This document shows, in pieces, positions 38,075 through 52,911 of a stretch of DNA of 64,000 nt. The notes beneath the pieces were generated by a model. That model saw only the letters and a list, made by a program, of their open reading frames with translations. It had not been told where the DNA came from and ran no database searches. The DNA lies in contig CM022677.1 in the NCBI GenBank assembly GCA_012295275.1, forward strand, positions 4,332,553-4,396,552, read 5' to 3'. The position numbers were made by a program, and so were the translations under genes. Positions within the stretch are counted from its first letter, which is position 1; each line of letters opens with the position of its first letter. Origin of the DNA: Chrysomallon squamiferum (taxonomy: Eukaryota; Mollusca; Gastropoda; Neomphalida; Peltospiridae).

Positions 38075-41000
38075 GATGCTAGCATTATAAATGTAATGTA
38101 CACACAGTTTACTTACCAATCACTCAGTCTGTTAACTAGCACTGGGTGTGTGATGTAAAACATCTGATAGTATTACAAATGTAATGTACACACAGTTTAC
38201 TTACCAATCACTCAGTCTGTTAACTAGCACTGGATGTGTGATGTAAAACATCTGATACTATTACAAATGTAATGTACACACAGTTTACTTACCAATCACT
38301 CAGTCTGTTAACTAGCACTGGATGTGTGATGTAAAACATCTGATACTATTACAAATGTAATGTACACACAGTTTACTTACCAATCACTCAGTCTGTTAAC
38401 TAGCACTGGATGTGTGATGTAAAACATCTGATAGTATTACAAATGTAATGTACACACAGTTTACTTACCAATCACTCAGTCTGTTAACTAGCACTGGATG
38501 TGTGATGTAAAACATCTGATAGTATTACAAATGTAATGTACACACAGTTTACTTACCAATCACTCAGTCTGTTAACTAGCACTGGATGTGTGATGTAAAA
38601 CATCTGATAGTAACAGTATTACAAATGTAATGTACACACAGTTTACTTACCAATCACTCAGTCTGTTAACTAGCACTGGATGTGTGATGTAAAACATCTG
38701 ATATTACAAAAGCCGATATTACAAATGTACACACACAGTTTACAAATGTAAACTGTACATCACAGTTTACTTAATGTACCAATCACTCAGTCTGTTAACT
38801 AGCACTGGATGTGTGATGTAAAACATCTGATACTATTACAAATGTAATGTACACACAGTTTACTTACCAATCACTCAGTCTGTTAACTAGCACTGGATGT
38901 GTGATGTAAAACATCTGATAGTATTACAAATGTAATGTACACACAGTTTACTTACCAATCACTCAGTCTGTTAACTAGCACTGGATGTGTGATGTAAAAC
39001 ATCTGATAGTATTACAAATGTAATGTACACACAGTTTACTTACCAATCACTCAGTCTGTTAACTAGCACTGGATGTGTGATGTAAAACATCTGATAGTAT
39101 TACAGGATGTGTGATGTAAAACATCTGATAGTATTACAAATGTGTGATGTAAAACATCTGATAGTATTACAAAATGTAATGTACACACAGTTTACCAATC
39201 ACTCAGTCTGTTAACTAGCAATGTGTGATGTAAAACATCTGATAGTATTACAAATGTAATGTACACACAGTTTACTTACCAATCACTCAGTCTGTTAACT
39301 AGCACTGGATGTGTGATGGATGTAAACATCTGATCTGATAAATGTAACCAATCACTGAGTCTGTTAACTAGCTGGATTCTGAATAACAGTATTACAAATG
39401 TAATGTACACACAGTTTACAAACTAGCACTGGATGTGTGATGTAAAACATCTGATACAGTATTACAAATGTAATGTACACACAGTTTACTTACCAATCAC
39501 TCAGTCTGTTAACTAGCACTGGATGTGTGATGTAAAACATCTGATAGTATTACAAATGTAATGTACACACAGTTTACTTACCAATCACTCAGTCTGTTAA
39601 CTAGCACTGGATGTGTGATGTAAAACATCTGATAGTATCAGTATTACAAATGTAATGTACACACAGTTTACTTACCAATCACTGAGTCTGTTAACTAGCA
39701 CTGGATGTGTGATGTAAAACATCTGATAGTAACAGTATTATTACAAATGTAATGTACACACAGTTTACTTACCAATCACTCAGTCTGTTAACTAGCACTG
39801 GATGTGTGATGTAAAACATCTGATAGTATTACAAATGTAATGTACACACAGTTTACTTACCAATCACTGAGTCTGTTAACTAGCACTGGATGTGTGATGT
39901 AAAACATCTGATAGTATTACAAATGTAATGTACACACAGTTTACTTACCAATCACTCAGTCTGTTAACTAGCACTGGATGTGTGATGTAAAACATCTGAT
40001 AGTAACAGTATTACAAATGTAATGTACACACAGTTTACTTACCAATCACTCAGTCTGTTAACTAGCACTGGATGTGTGATGTAAAACATCTGATAGTATT
40101 ACAAATGTAATGTACACACAGTTTACTTACCAATCACTCAGTCTGTTAACTAGCACTGGATGTGTGATGTAAAACATCTGATAGTATTACAAATGTAATG
40201 TACACACAGTTTACTTACCAATCACTCAGTCTGTTAACTAGCACTGGATGTGTGATGTAAAACATCTGATAGTATTAACTAGCACTGGATGTGTGATGTA
40301 AAACATCTGATAGTATTACAAATGTAATGTACACACAGTTTACTTACCAATCACTCAGTCTGTTAACTAGCACTGGATGTGTGATGTAAAACATCTGATA
40401 GTAACAGTATTACAAATGTAATGTACACACAGTTTACTTACCAATCACTCAGTCTGTTAACTAGCACTGGATGTGTGATGTAAAACATCTGATAGTAACA
40501 GTATTACAAATGTAATGTACACACAGTTTACTTACCAATCACTGAGTCTGTTAACTAGCACTGGATGTGTGATGTAAAACATCTGATAGTAACAGTATTA
40601 CAAATGTAATGTACACACAGTTTACTTACCAATCACTGAGTCTGTTAACTAGCACTGGATGTGTGATGTAAAACATCTGATAGTAACAGTATTACAAATG
40701 TAATGTACACACAGTTTACTTACCAATCACTCAGTCTGTTAACTAGCACTGGATGTGTGATGTAAAACATCTGATAGTAACAGTATTACAAATGTAATGT
40801 ACACACAGTTTACTTACCAATCACTCAGTCTGTTAACTAGCACTGGATGTGTGATGTAAAACATCTGATAGTATTACAAATGTAATGTACACACAGTTTA
40901 CTTACCAATCACTCAGTCTGTTAACTAGCACTGGATGTGTGATGTAAAACATCTGATAGTTTACAAATCAGTCTGTTAATGTACTGGATGTGTGACACAC

Positions 41001-41445
41001 ATCTGTTTATTACAAATGTAATGTACACAAGTTTACACTCAGTCTCTGTTAACTAGCACTGGATGTGTGATGTAAAACATCTGATAGTATTACAAATGTA
41101 ATGTACACACAGTTTACTTACCAATCACTCAGTCTGTTAACTAGCACTGGATGTGTGATGTAAAACATCTGATAGTATTACAAATGTAATGTACACACAG
41201 TTTACTTACCAATCACTCAGTCTGTTAACTAGCACTGGATGTGTGATGTAAAACATCTGATAGTATTACAAATGTAATGTACACACAGTTTACTTACCAA
41301 TCACTCAGTCTGTTAACTAGCACTGGATGTGTGATGTAAAACATCTGATAGTAACAGTATTACAAATGTAATGTACACACAGTTTACTTACCAATCACTG
41401 AGTCTGTTAACTAGCACTGGATGTGTGATGTAAAACATCTGACAG
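38075..41445. repeat. 88-bp satellite-like array, about 37 units, each with a minus-strand splice donor
   Basis: Unit on the plus strand: TATTACAAATGTAATGTACA, CACAGTTTACTTACCAATCA, CTCAGTCTGTTAACTAGCAC, TGGATGTGTGATGTAAAACA, TCTGATAG. GTTTAC recurs at 38107, 38195 and 38283. A subset is 94 bp through an AACAGT insertion; rearranged copies occur at about 38700-38770, 39100-39430 and 40960-41050. On the minus strand each unit reads ATCAG, then 47 nt ATGTTTTACATCAC...GATTG, then gtaagt: an exon-like block with acceptor-like AG and consensus donor, open as MFYITHPVLVNRLSDW. It is homologous to the 3' end and donor of exon 37899-38045. Confidence 0.93.
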
Positions 41446-41649
41446 TAACAGTATCAGAAATATATTTTGATCATTTTAAATCAGAGTAATATTTTCAACA
41501 GTAAAGAAGAACAGTTAATTTAACTGAAATAAAATTAAGTGAAAGTGCATTTCAGTGTCTCATCTACACCTATCAGTATTTACATAGAAACAATAAAATT
41601 ATATATAATAATATTAATATTAAAACATTCTCAGGTGGCATTAAGTAAT

Positions 41650-41828
41650 TTATTATTTTAAAGTTTATAAAATCTGGTAGTAAACTGAATTACATGTCCA
41701 TTATATCTTTTTCTCTCAAATTTCCCTCAAAATCTAGAATTGGCAAACTGATTGTTCTTCCATCAATTGCACACTGCAGACTGGGTCAAGTGGTCAACCT
41801 TTTTCTGGTCAGCCAGGGCTTGTTTATA
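41650..41828 (-). CDS. Possible terminal exon of a minus-strand gene
   Basis: After CTTTGCAG the minus strand is open for 21 codons, YKQALADQKKVDHLTQSAVC N, ending TGA at 41765-41763. The T-rich tract before the acceptor is good. An AATAAA lies about 100 bp further (minus strand, near 41655). A second frame is open for 14 codons. The array and exon 37899-38045 lie downstream of this stop, so they must belong to other transcripts or to readthrough forms. No family is recognised. Confidence 0.35.
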
Positions 41829-43090
41829 CTGCAAAGTAAATAAATAAAAATAATTGGTCCAAAAAAAAATCAAAAACAAAAACTACATTTTTATCAGTGA
41901 TAACCCTCAACTGAGAGTACTAGACTGTCTCCTGGGCTGATCTGATTCTGACAAACACAAATTATTTATATTACTGATTCAGAAAGAATTTTGAAACACG
42001 ACAAGAACAACAACTACTACTTCTAATAATAATAATAATAAAATAATAACAACAATAATAATAAAAAAATATAAAAATAAACTAATTAAGCAATTAAAAA
42101 TAAAGAACAAATAAATGGAACCTTAAAAAAAAGTAATATTTCAAAAAATATAATAAATAAAATATATATTATTTTATAACAAATAAAGAAATAAAAATTA
42201 AAAGTAATACAGCTATCTGTTGAAATGAATGCCTCACCTGAATTTACTGTTATATAATGTTTATACTCACTTCTCATTAGTGTTTTGTTTTTTGACATTC
42301 TGCTAGAAAACCTGCAAGTTACAGTCAATTAATTCTGTCTAGTGCATTAATGAAACAAGTTTTTACTTTCTGAATGTTTTATCAGGTGAAACAAAAACAA
42401 ATAAAAACACAAAGAACCCACATTTATCAGTTTTGCCTGATTACTATGGATTTTGTCCTTGCTGACTTTCTCTCTTTTTTTAATTTCTTGTTTTGTTTTA
42501 TAATGTTTTATTTCTTTGTTATAAAATATGAATTACTAGTATCCCATTTCACGAACCTCTCCAAATCAATCGAGTATATACATATTATTCAAACTGCTGT
42601 ATTTCTAAAAAATAACAGAAAGAAATAATTTAAAAAATAAAAAAATAAAAAAATATAAAATTCTTTCATATTTTGAAACAACAGAAACTTGATAAAGGTT
42701 ATGTCAGTTTTTCCCAGACTTTCTTTGTGTCATTTTGTAGTGTTTGTTTTAAAATGTATACTCAACATTTGGAAACTCTAGCACAAGTAGTTATCATACA
42801 TCATCTTTCTAAAAATGTTAGGATAGTACAAAAAAGATGAATGATAAAAAAAATAAACAAATGAAGTTTAAAAACCATATTTCCATTTATTATGTCTGTT
42901 GGGGTTATGTTATGTATCATTATCATGTAATCTGTGTATATGCATTTCCTTTTACAAAAACCCTGAAACATTTATCTGAAAAAATTAACTTTTTTATGTA
43001 TATTTTCTAACACAATTTTGTTTATTAAAATTGTGTTATTTTTCATCCAGTGTGACACTTAAATGTATCCAGTCACACAGACACAGCTTT
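41829..43090. other. A+T-rich DNA; weak exon candidate near 42264-42320 (-)
   Basis: On the minus strand, AACTTGCAG followed by GTTTTCTAGCAGAATGTC... leads to donors GTGAGT (42280) and GTGAGG (about 42239), but phase does not fit the exon at 41828 cleanly. No other coding signal is visible. Confidence 0.3.
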
Positions 43091-43095
43091 AAACT

Positions 43096-43250
43096 TTACA
43101 TCTTAAACATTCTAGCAAATTCCTCAGCTTTTCTAAATAACACAGACCCAGATACTGGGAGATTTTTACCCCTCGCAAGTTTTAACCATTTCAAAGTTCC
43201 AGTTTGTGTGTTAAATTCAGATAGACATTTATTTGCAGAATAGAAAAAAA
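43096..43250 (-). pseudogene. pogo/Tigger (CENP-B-type HTH) transposase fragment
   Basis: 47 open codons to TAA at 43098-43096. They encode SANKCLSEFNTQTGTLKWLK then LARGKNLPVSGSVLFRKAEE FARMF. The W-L-x-x-x-R-x-x-x-x-P-V-S-G-x-x-L-x-x-K-A pattern is the second helix-turn-helix of the CENP-B/Tc5-type DNA-binding domain found in pogo and Tigger transposases and the jerky family. No catalytic DDD domain is adjacent, so it is a fragment. Confidence 0.7.
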
Positions 43251-43550
43251 AAAAAAAGCATTATTTATCTCAGATAATTACTATTACGTTACACTTTCAG
43301 AATTTGTTATTTTATCATCTTACCATTTCAAATTATTACTTGAAAATATAAATGTTTCCATATTTTAATAGTCAAATCCTGCATTAATATTAAACAATTA
43401 GTGTAAGTAATGTAACTTGTTTATCTCTTAATTGAGTGTAATGAATCATAATCTCAGTGAGAAGGAAGAAACTTGATTCAAAAGGATGAAGACAAACAAA
43501 TGGATCTGAAAATAAAATATCATGATACTGTATATAGCCCGTATATACTG

Positions 43551-43700
43551 TTTTTTTTCTATTCTGCAAATAAATGTCTATGTAAATTTAACATACAAAC
43601 TGGAACTTTGAAATGGTTAAAACATACAAAGGGTAATTTTCTTATTTCAATTCTTTTCAAATATCCAAGTCGACTATTTAAGATTTTATTTCTGATATAA
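43551..43700 (+). pseudogene. Second, inverted pogo/Tigger fragment
   Basis: 43551-43640 is the inverse of 43161-43250 with few differences and encodes SANKCLCKFNIQTGTLKWLK. After that the similarity decays (SILFKYPSRLFKILF versus SVLFRKAEEFARMF). The pair makes an inverted repeat with arms of about 90 bp and a spacer of about 300 bp. CCGTATATAC at 43539-43548 equals the tip of the terminal repeat of the 19.9-20.7 kb element. Confidence 0.65.
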
Positions 43701-43985
43701 GTGTGTACAGTCTATATATCTGCTATTAACGTTCTTATTTCAGTTATTTGCAAACACCACAAGTAAACTATTTAAATTTTAGCTTTTATGTTCCCTTTGT
43801 GATATAAATGTAAGTTTGCCTAATATATAACTGTATTATAAAATACAAACGATCTGATACTTGAACATAAAAATAAAATTTTATTAAGAAGTTCAAGCTT
43901 ACCTTATTCTACTTCTGCATCTTCAAAATCAGTCAGGGTCATGGACTGGACATGTTTGATACTTTGAGGTGAGGAGGAAACTTAC

Positions 43986-44052
43986 TGATAGTCACCATGT
44001 TGAGAGTTTTCTGTTTGTGTTTAGTTTCACAGGACAAAGTAGGACTGCGTTT
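43986..44052 (-). CDS. Exon candidate, unrecognised
   Basis: 67 nt between CACTTTCAG and gtaagt, open as KRSPTLSCETKHKQKTLNMV TI, phase 1 out. Basic and hydrophilic. Splice sites are strong; the link to neighbouring candidates is unresolved because the 44.7-kb exon ends in an incompatible phase. Confidence 0.4.
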
Positions 44053-44694
44053 CTGAAAGTGAAGATGTTGATAAAACTCTAAGGATTAAACAAAAAAAAG
44101 TTTTAAATTACCAAACAGATTTACACATACAGTAGAAATGTTGGTATGGTTATCAGTTTAATGTGTTTGATCATAACCATAATAAGGTAAAGGCAACATG
44201 AAGATCATTTATATCTTAGATTACACAGTAACATAACACAAAATGACATATTGTACCTCAGTAGATTTTGTGAATCTCACCATTTTAAAAGTAAATATGA
44301 TTTACAAAATATAATATCAAAAGCTGACAAAAACTCAAGATGTCACTGGATCACATGACTTCATGATCAAATTCACAACTTCTAATGTATGCTATGTCAC
44401 CTGTATGCTGATTAAGTAGATTACTTTCAAATCAGTTACTAAAGCTGCAGAGAATTTCTACTACCTTTTTCTATGTATGAGCGGCTTTTGTCTGCCGGTG
44501 CATTTTTTGATTGGACGGGTTTTTGTCCTGAGGGGCTTTTGGCTGTGTTCACAGTTTTACATCTTAGTTATATTAACAAACAATGTGCTTCATCAGTAAA
44601 TTAACAAATGTTAAATACTTAATTTGAAAAGTCGGTCATGAAAGTTTCTATTTACTCAAATCAACTAATTTGCACATTAAAATGACTTACTTAC
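44053..44694. other. Intron-like A+T-rich DNA
   Basis: A short G/T-rich patch at 44475-44545 (GGCTTTTGTCTGCCGG and GGGGCTTTTGGC) is unexplained. No gene is supported. Confidence 0.35.
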
Positions 44695-44810
44695 TAAGGC
44701 CTGCTGTCCAGTGACTGTCCACCTGACACACATGAGATGTCAAAGTCAGGTCTGAGGCAGTCAAATGTTATTTTACAGTCAGGAAGAACCATGAGATGTT
44801 CGGCAAATTT
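44695..44810 (-). CDS. Exon candidate, unrecognised
   Basis: 116 nt between CCCTACAG and gtaagt. The only open frame gives KFAEHLMVLPDCKITFDCLR then PDFDISCVSGGQSLDSRP, phase 2 out. The composition looks like real protein rather than A+T noise, but joining to 44052 would create TAA at the junction, so an exon is missing or this is a different gene. No family is recognised. Confidence 0.4.
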
Positions 44811-45050
44811 CTGTAGGGAAAAAAAAACAGAATTTTGTTTTACGTTTTAATTTGCCACTAGTTATATAGATAAACAGTTATTGCTGATGATATGAAAAAG
44901 ATATCTAGACTAATTCATTGAACAAAAAGTATGTTAAGAATTGTTCAATCTCTACATTATTTAGTTGTTATTTAAAATTTCAATAATTTTGAAAAGCAAT
45001 TATTTATGAAGAAACATGACATAAGAAAAATAATATTAATAATAAAATAA

Positions 45051-45242
45051 TTCAAAAAAGGAGGGAACTCACCCAGGATATCTAATAGTGGCAGAGTTGA
45101 TGATGGAATGAATTCTGACGAGTTCATAGGATGTGACGCGTGCCCAAATTGGTATTGTCTTGATTCTTGCGCAAATCTTGAAATCCCAGCGGTGCAGACT
45201 AAAGATATTGTATTCTTGTGTGATATTTGTCAAGGAATTTAG
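45051..45242 (+). pseudogene. PHD-type zinc-finger fragment
   Basis: An open stretch of 63 codons between stops encodes GCDACPNWYCLDSCANLEIP then AVQTKDIVFLCDIC. The C-x2-C, W-Y-C-x4-C and final C-x2-C spacing fits a PHD or related treble-clef finger. Such fingers occur in chromatin proteins and in ORF1 of some non-LTR retrotransposons. No ATG or splice site is evident, so it is most likely a transposon or gene remnant. Confidence 0.5.
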
Positions 45243-45429
45243 TTTATTGAAGTTTTGAATTTGACTTGTATTATTGATTAGGACTAATTATTATTAGTAG
45301 TAAACAATGATTATATAGCAATAATCAGTACAACAAATCTGAGGACCAAACTACTCAGAATTACTATTTTATTTATCATTTTAAGTAGTATTATTGCAAT
45401 TAGTGTTGTTGTTTAAGCAAAATAAAAAA

Positions 45430-45690
45430 GTTATGGTTTAAGCGAGACAACTCCACTTAACGGCTAAGCCAACACGGATTATCTCCACTTAGTGGGGATA
45501 AAAAGTTCGCACATCCACGCCTAAACTGACATTTTTGTGGCAGGAAAAAGGGGGGTGGGGCGTGGCATTTCAAGATGGCGGCACTCAGGGGCGTGTCGTG
45601 CGGACGGAAGTGACGTCATGGATGTCGGGAATTACCGGAACGTGTCGGAAGGACGGGTTCGAGCACGCCCGTCGTGGCTAGTTCCTTTTT
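45430..45690. promoter_or_regulatory. CpG-rich promoter-like island (YY1, ETS, CRE, GC box)
   Basis: An abrupt G+C- and CpG-rich patch in otherwise A+T-rich DNA. GC-box-like GGGGCGTGG lies near 45557, AAGATGGCGGC (YY1) at 45572-45582, CGGAAGT (ETS) at 45605-45611 and TGACGTCA (CRE) at 45611-45618. This combination is typical of TATA-less housekeeping promoters, and YY1 orientation suggests plus-strand transcription. Minus-strand exon candidates begin at 44810, so it could equally serve a divergent or minus-strand transcript. The ATG in the YY1 site opens only 12 codons. Confidence 0.6.
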
Positions 45691-46055
45691 TTTTTTTAAA
45701 TATTATTTAATCAGACGGAATAGTATGAAAATAGAGTGAAAAGAATAGAAAAATCTACAGATCTTTTTTTGTTTCGTTAATAGTTAACTAATTCTGATGA
45801 CATAAATTTCTTTTTTATAAAAATAATTTTAATGAGTCTTGTTTATCCAGATAAAATATATTACAACTGACTTAACACTTAAAATGTTCTTATTTCCATA
45901 GGAAATTCTATCACAGTCTCTAACATGAATAAAGAATATTATTCTAGAAGAACTTACTTTTTTCTTCTTCTTCTTATGAATATCTATTACTGACATTTTC
46001 AACTTGAAACAAATGTCATACTGTCTTTCAAGCTGATGATTATGCACGTTATGTC
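45691..46055. other. A+T-rich DNA
   Basis: No gene is supported; the 72-codon minus ORF at 45829-46047 shows no domain. Confidence 0.4.
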
Positions 46056-46057
46056 AG

Positions 46058-47018
46058 TAAGCACAAGGCTCGAAATTTAAAAAAACAAACATTATGGTTT
46101 AGTCGCCTAAAAAGTATTTTTTGGAGCATCTTTTTTTTTTCCTATAAGTTATAAAACAAGAGCCACTATTAATAATTTTGTAGCAAATATTTTTATCACA
46201 TAAAAGGTTTGTTCGTAGTTCGATCATTTGAAAGTATCGGCTTACCTTAATTTGTCAACATGTAAAATGAAATACGAAAATTCTTTATTAATTAAAATAG
46301 CCACAAAAATTTAGTCCTAGTTATACAAATCAGCTGGTAAGACATTTTCAAACAAACCTTGACAAAAATAGAATTATATAATAATAATAATCATAATAAT
46401 AAGAAGAATAAGGATAAGAATCAGAATAATAATTTATAGTATTATACGCTTGGATTTTTCAAAAGAAATAACAATTAAAGGAAAGCAACGTGAAATGACT
46501 GAGTAAAGTTTAGCGTGGGAAAACGAAAAACAATAGCAAATACAAGGTTATAGAGTTATCTTCCATGATAACTTGTTCCATTAACCAACCGATAATTATT
46601 AACATAAAGATCTAAAAGTTCGCTAAATGTGTTCGTTGGCTTCACTTTAGCCAATTAAAGGTGGAATTGAAAAGGAAAAACAATAGCAAACAATTAGTTT
46701 CAGAGCTATCTCCTATGATAACTTGTTCCGTTAACCAACCGATAATCCTTTAAAGCAGTGTTTATAAATAGATGTTAGCAAATTATGTAAGCCGATACTT
46801 CCAACTTACGGAACTATGGGCACTCGTTTTATGTGAAATAAATATTTCGATAAAATTATTATAAAATTATTATCTTGTGTTATAACTTTTAGAAAAAAAC
46901 AGGTCACCCAAATAATATTTTTTGGGGCGAATAACCATAATATTTCCAACATCCCAGTCGCCTAAACCGAACTTTGGTCGCATTTGGCGACCTGCTGACT
47001 GGCCATTTCGAGCAATGC
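46058..47018. mobile_element. Foldback-like element with long inverted repeats
   Basis: Left arm about 46058-46262, right arm about 46790-47018, imperfect inverted copies of each other. Shared landmarks include GCTCGAAAT at the outer edges, ATTATGGTT, TCGCC, CAAAAAATATT-like blocks, AAGTTATAA(A/C)ACAAGA, ATAATTTT, CACATAAAA and GAAGTATCGGCTT. The centre holds a diverged direct duplication (about 46520-46597 and 46668-46745) built around GATAACTTGTTCC(A/G)TTAACC. No transposase ORF and no clean target duplication were found. Confidence 0.7.
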
Positions 47019-50530
<3,512 letters not shown>

Positions 50531-51217
50531 AAGTTTACCAAATTTGCTCAATACACTTACCAAATTTAAATTGACGTTTTATTTACTACGCGAAATAATT
50601 TGATTAATCTGAAATTCAGCAGTATTTTGAAGTTTATTATTTTTAAACAGGAATATATTTGTTTCATATGCATTATTAAATCATGAATAATTTTATTACC
50701 ATCGATTTATATAGGTTTCATCGGAAATTAAATATATGTACAGGAGATACTTAACTTTTATTCTATACTGAGAAACAAAATGCAATACTAAAACCCCGTG
50801 TAAATATTACATAAATAGTGCACACGTTATTAAAATTTAATGAAAGTAGAGAATATTTGCGAAAAATAATAATGTTTCAACATATTTTATTATGAGAGGC
50901 AAAACTATCAGTATAAGTAGCGGCATTCTTAAGTAAAACTGTCACTTTATTTTTGCTTGTTTATAATTATGTGTGATGTTACCACCAACAAAACAGACAC
51001 TGAGAGTGCTGTGAGTAATCTTAATTATAACTGTTATAAAATGTTTTATAATAATAATAACAGTAATAATAATAAAAATAATAATAATAATGATGATTTA
51101 TAGTGTAAACTACTAATATATGATTTATAATGTAAACTGCGTTCGTTTTACAAAATAAACGTGATAGCTTTGTATACATAATGGAATATCATTTAATTTT
51201 TCTTCTATTTTTTTATA

Positions 51218-51250
<33 letters not shown>

Positions 51251-51560
51251 TAACAAAATTAAATTAAATTCTATATTACGCTCTACATTTCCCAGAATAC
51301 AGGTATTCTCTATAATCGATGTAATTATCATTTTAATATGAGGTGATACATAATTTATGACGTTAATGTTGCGCCTTCTAACGTGTTCTGCTTTTAGCAG
51401 AAGGTAAGAATATAGAGAAGGGTACAGATTAATAATCTTTTCTAAAACTGTATGAGATGTAAGATGTTATAAAGGAAAAGTTGAGTGGACGCGAGGTTAG
51501 GCTGATCTCTTTTTATTAACTGAATACAAACTATGAAAGGGTCATATCAACCTTTTTCCT
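50531..51560. other. A+T-rich DNA
   Basis: (AAT)n at about 51221-51250. No gene is supported. Confidence 0.45.
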
Positions 51561-51562
51561 TT

Positions 51563-51563
<1 letters not shown>

Positions 51564-51604
<41 letters not shown>
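51564..51604. repeat. (CTAT)n microsatellite
   Basis: Ten or so pure CTAT units. Confidence 0.96.
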
Positions 51605-51621
51605 ATTAAAACAGGTAATAA

Positions 51622-51965
51622 TGATATATTTTAATATAGGACAGGCACAGTCAGAAAATAAGAATAATAGCGAATAAAAAAACTAAATCGAATGATAAGG
51701 AGTACACCAATAACGTTAGCAACAACGCCGGTATGATGGCAATGACGTCGATATTAATAGAAATATTAAGAAAATATTTTAATACAGAATGCGCACGTTA
51801 CAAAATAAGAATAAAAGCGAATAAAAAGCGAAAAAGAATAGTGAAGTGTACACCAAGACGTTAACAACAATGCTGGAACGACGGCAATGACGGCCTCATT
51901 AGTAGAAAGAGTAATGATATTTTTTAACGTAGGATGTGACACTGACTGCAATAGTTAATAAAAGC
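51622..51965. repeat. About 148-bp tandem repeat, 2.3 diverged copies
   Basis: Copies start near 51622, 51770 and 51918 with ATATTTTAATA(T/C)AG. Shared words include AAAATAAGAATAA(T/A)AGCG, GTACACCAA and GGCAATGACG. CpG sites are kept better than expected in this A+T-rich DNA. Confidence 0.8.
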
Positions 51966-52310
51966 CAAAAGAATAAGGTGAGATACCCCGAGAACATTAT
52001 TAGAATTTGTATAATATGTATAAATAAATACAAGTTCCAAGTGATTTGATTGTTGTCTTGTTTTTAAAAAATGAACAATAAGATATAAAAATATAATTAT
52101 TAATTGGATTATTTTAATAATTTATTATTATATTATTGTCTTGATTCTGAATTGTTCTTATTAACATTAAAATATATTTGTAAAAAGCAGAAATTAAATA
52201 GTCAAAAACAATAATTTTAGCTCTGTTAAAACCAGTATCTTTTTTAAAAACAGATTTGCAGTAATTTTTATTTTAAAGAAAATGAAAATGAAACGATGTA
52301 TGTATGTATA
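51966..52310. other. A+T-rich DNA
   Basis: No feature is supported. Confidence 0.4.
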
Positions 52311-52356
52311 TAATAATATAATCATAATCATAATCATAATCATAATCATAATCATA
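52311..52356. repeat. (ATAATC)n hexanucleotide repeat
   Basis: Six or more copies of ATAATC, flanked by AAT repeats. Confidence 0.93.
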
Positions 52357-52911
52357 ATAACAATAATAATAAACTAAAAAAAATTATAATTAATTTGCTT
52401 CATTATGGTTTCATTATGACAGTCTGTGACATCAAATAAAAGTGTAATGGGCTCATAATACAAAATCTTAAAGGCATATGTCACTATAATCTATAATTCA
52501 TTATTGGAATGCATTGTTACAAAAATAGAGGTTTAGTTTTGTCTTGAAATGCTATTGTAATTATACTTCCTATTTAATAAACTTCAGTTTGATTAGTAAC
52601 ATTATGCAGAGTGATCTTGACTGCTCAAGGTTTATATGTTGTATGAAAAATTCATTGTTCTTATTCAAGGGGCAAATCGGAAAAAAAAAGGGTTTTAAGC
52701 GAAATAGGAATTTTACAGTAATTAATTAAGTAATAATAATAAATTAAATAAACCAACAAATAATGGAAACTCGTTGTTTAGAAACTGTTGAAATTAATGT
52801 TAGAATATTTTGCTCGACTTTTCTTCTTTTTTTTAATAGAATTAGCCGAATTCATCTAAAAGTAGTAAATAGAATTTAGCTGTCTTTCCTATTTTTACAA
52901 ACACGTTAAAC
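52357..52911. other. A+T-rich DNA
   Basis: The ORF at 52544-52729 is not supported by any domain. Confidence 0.4.

Noticed and set aside
38075-41445. CRISPR or integron-like array
   Set aside because: Contiguous identical 88-bp units without spacers; a tandem satellite.
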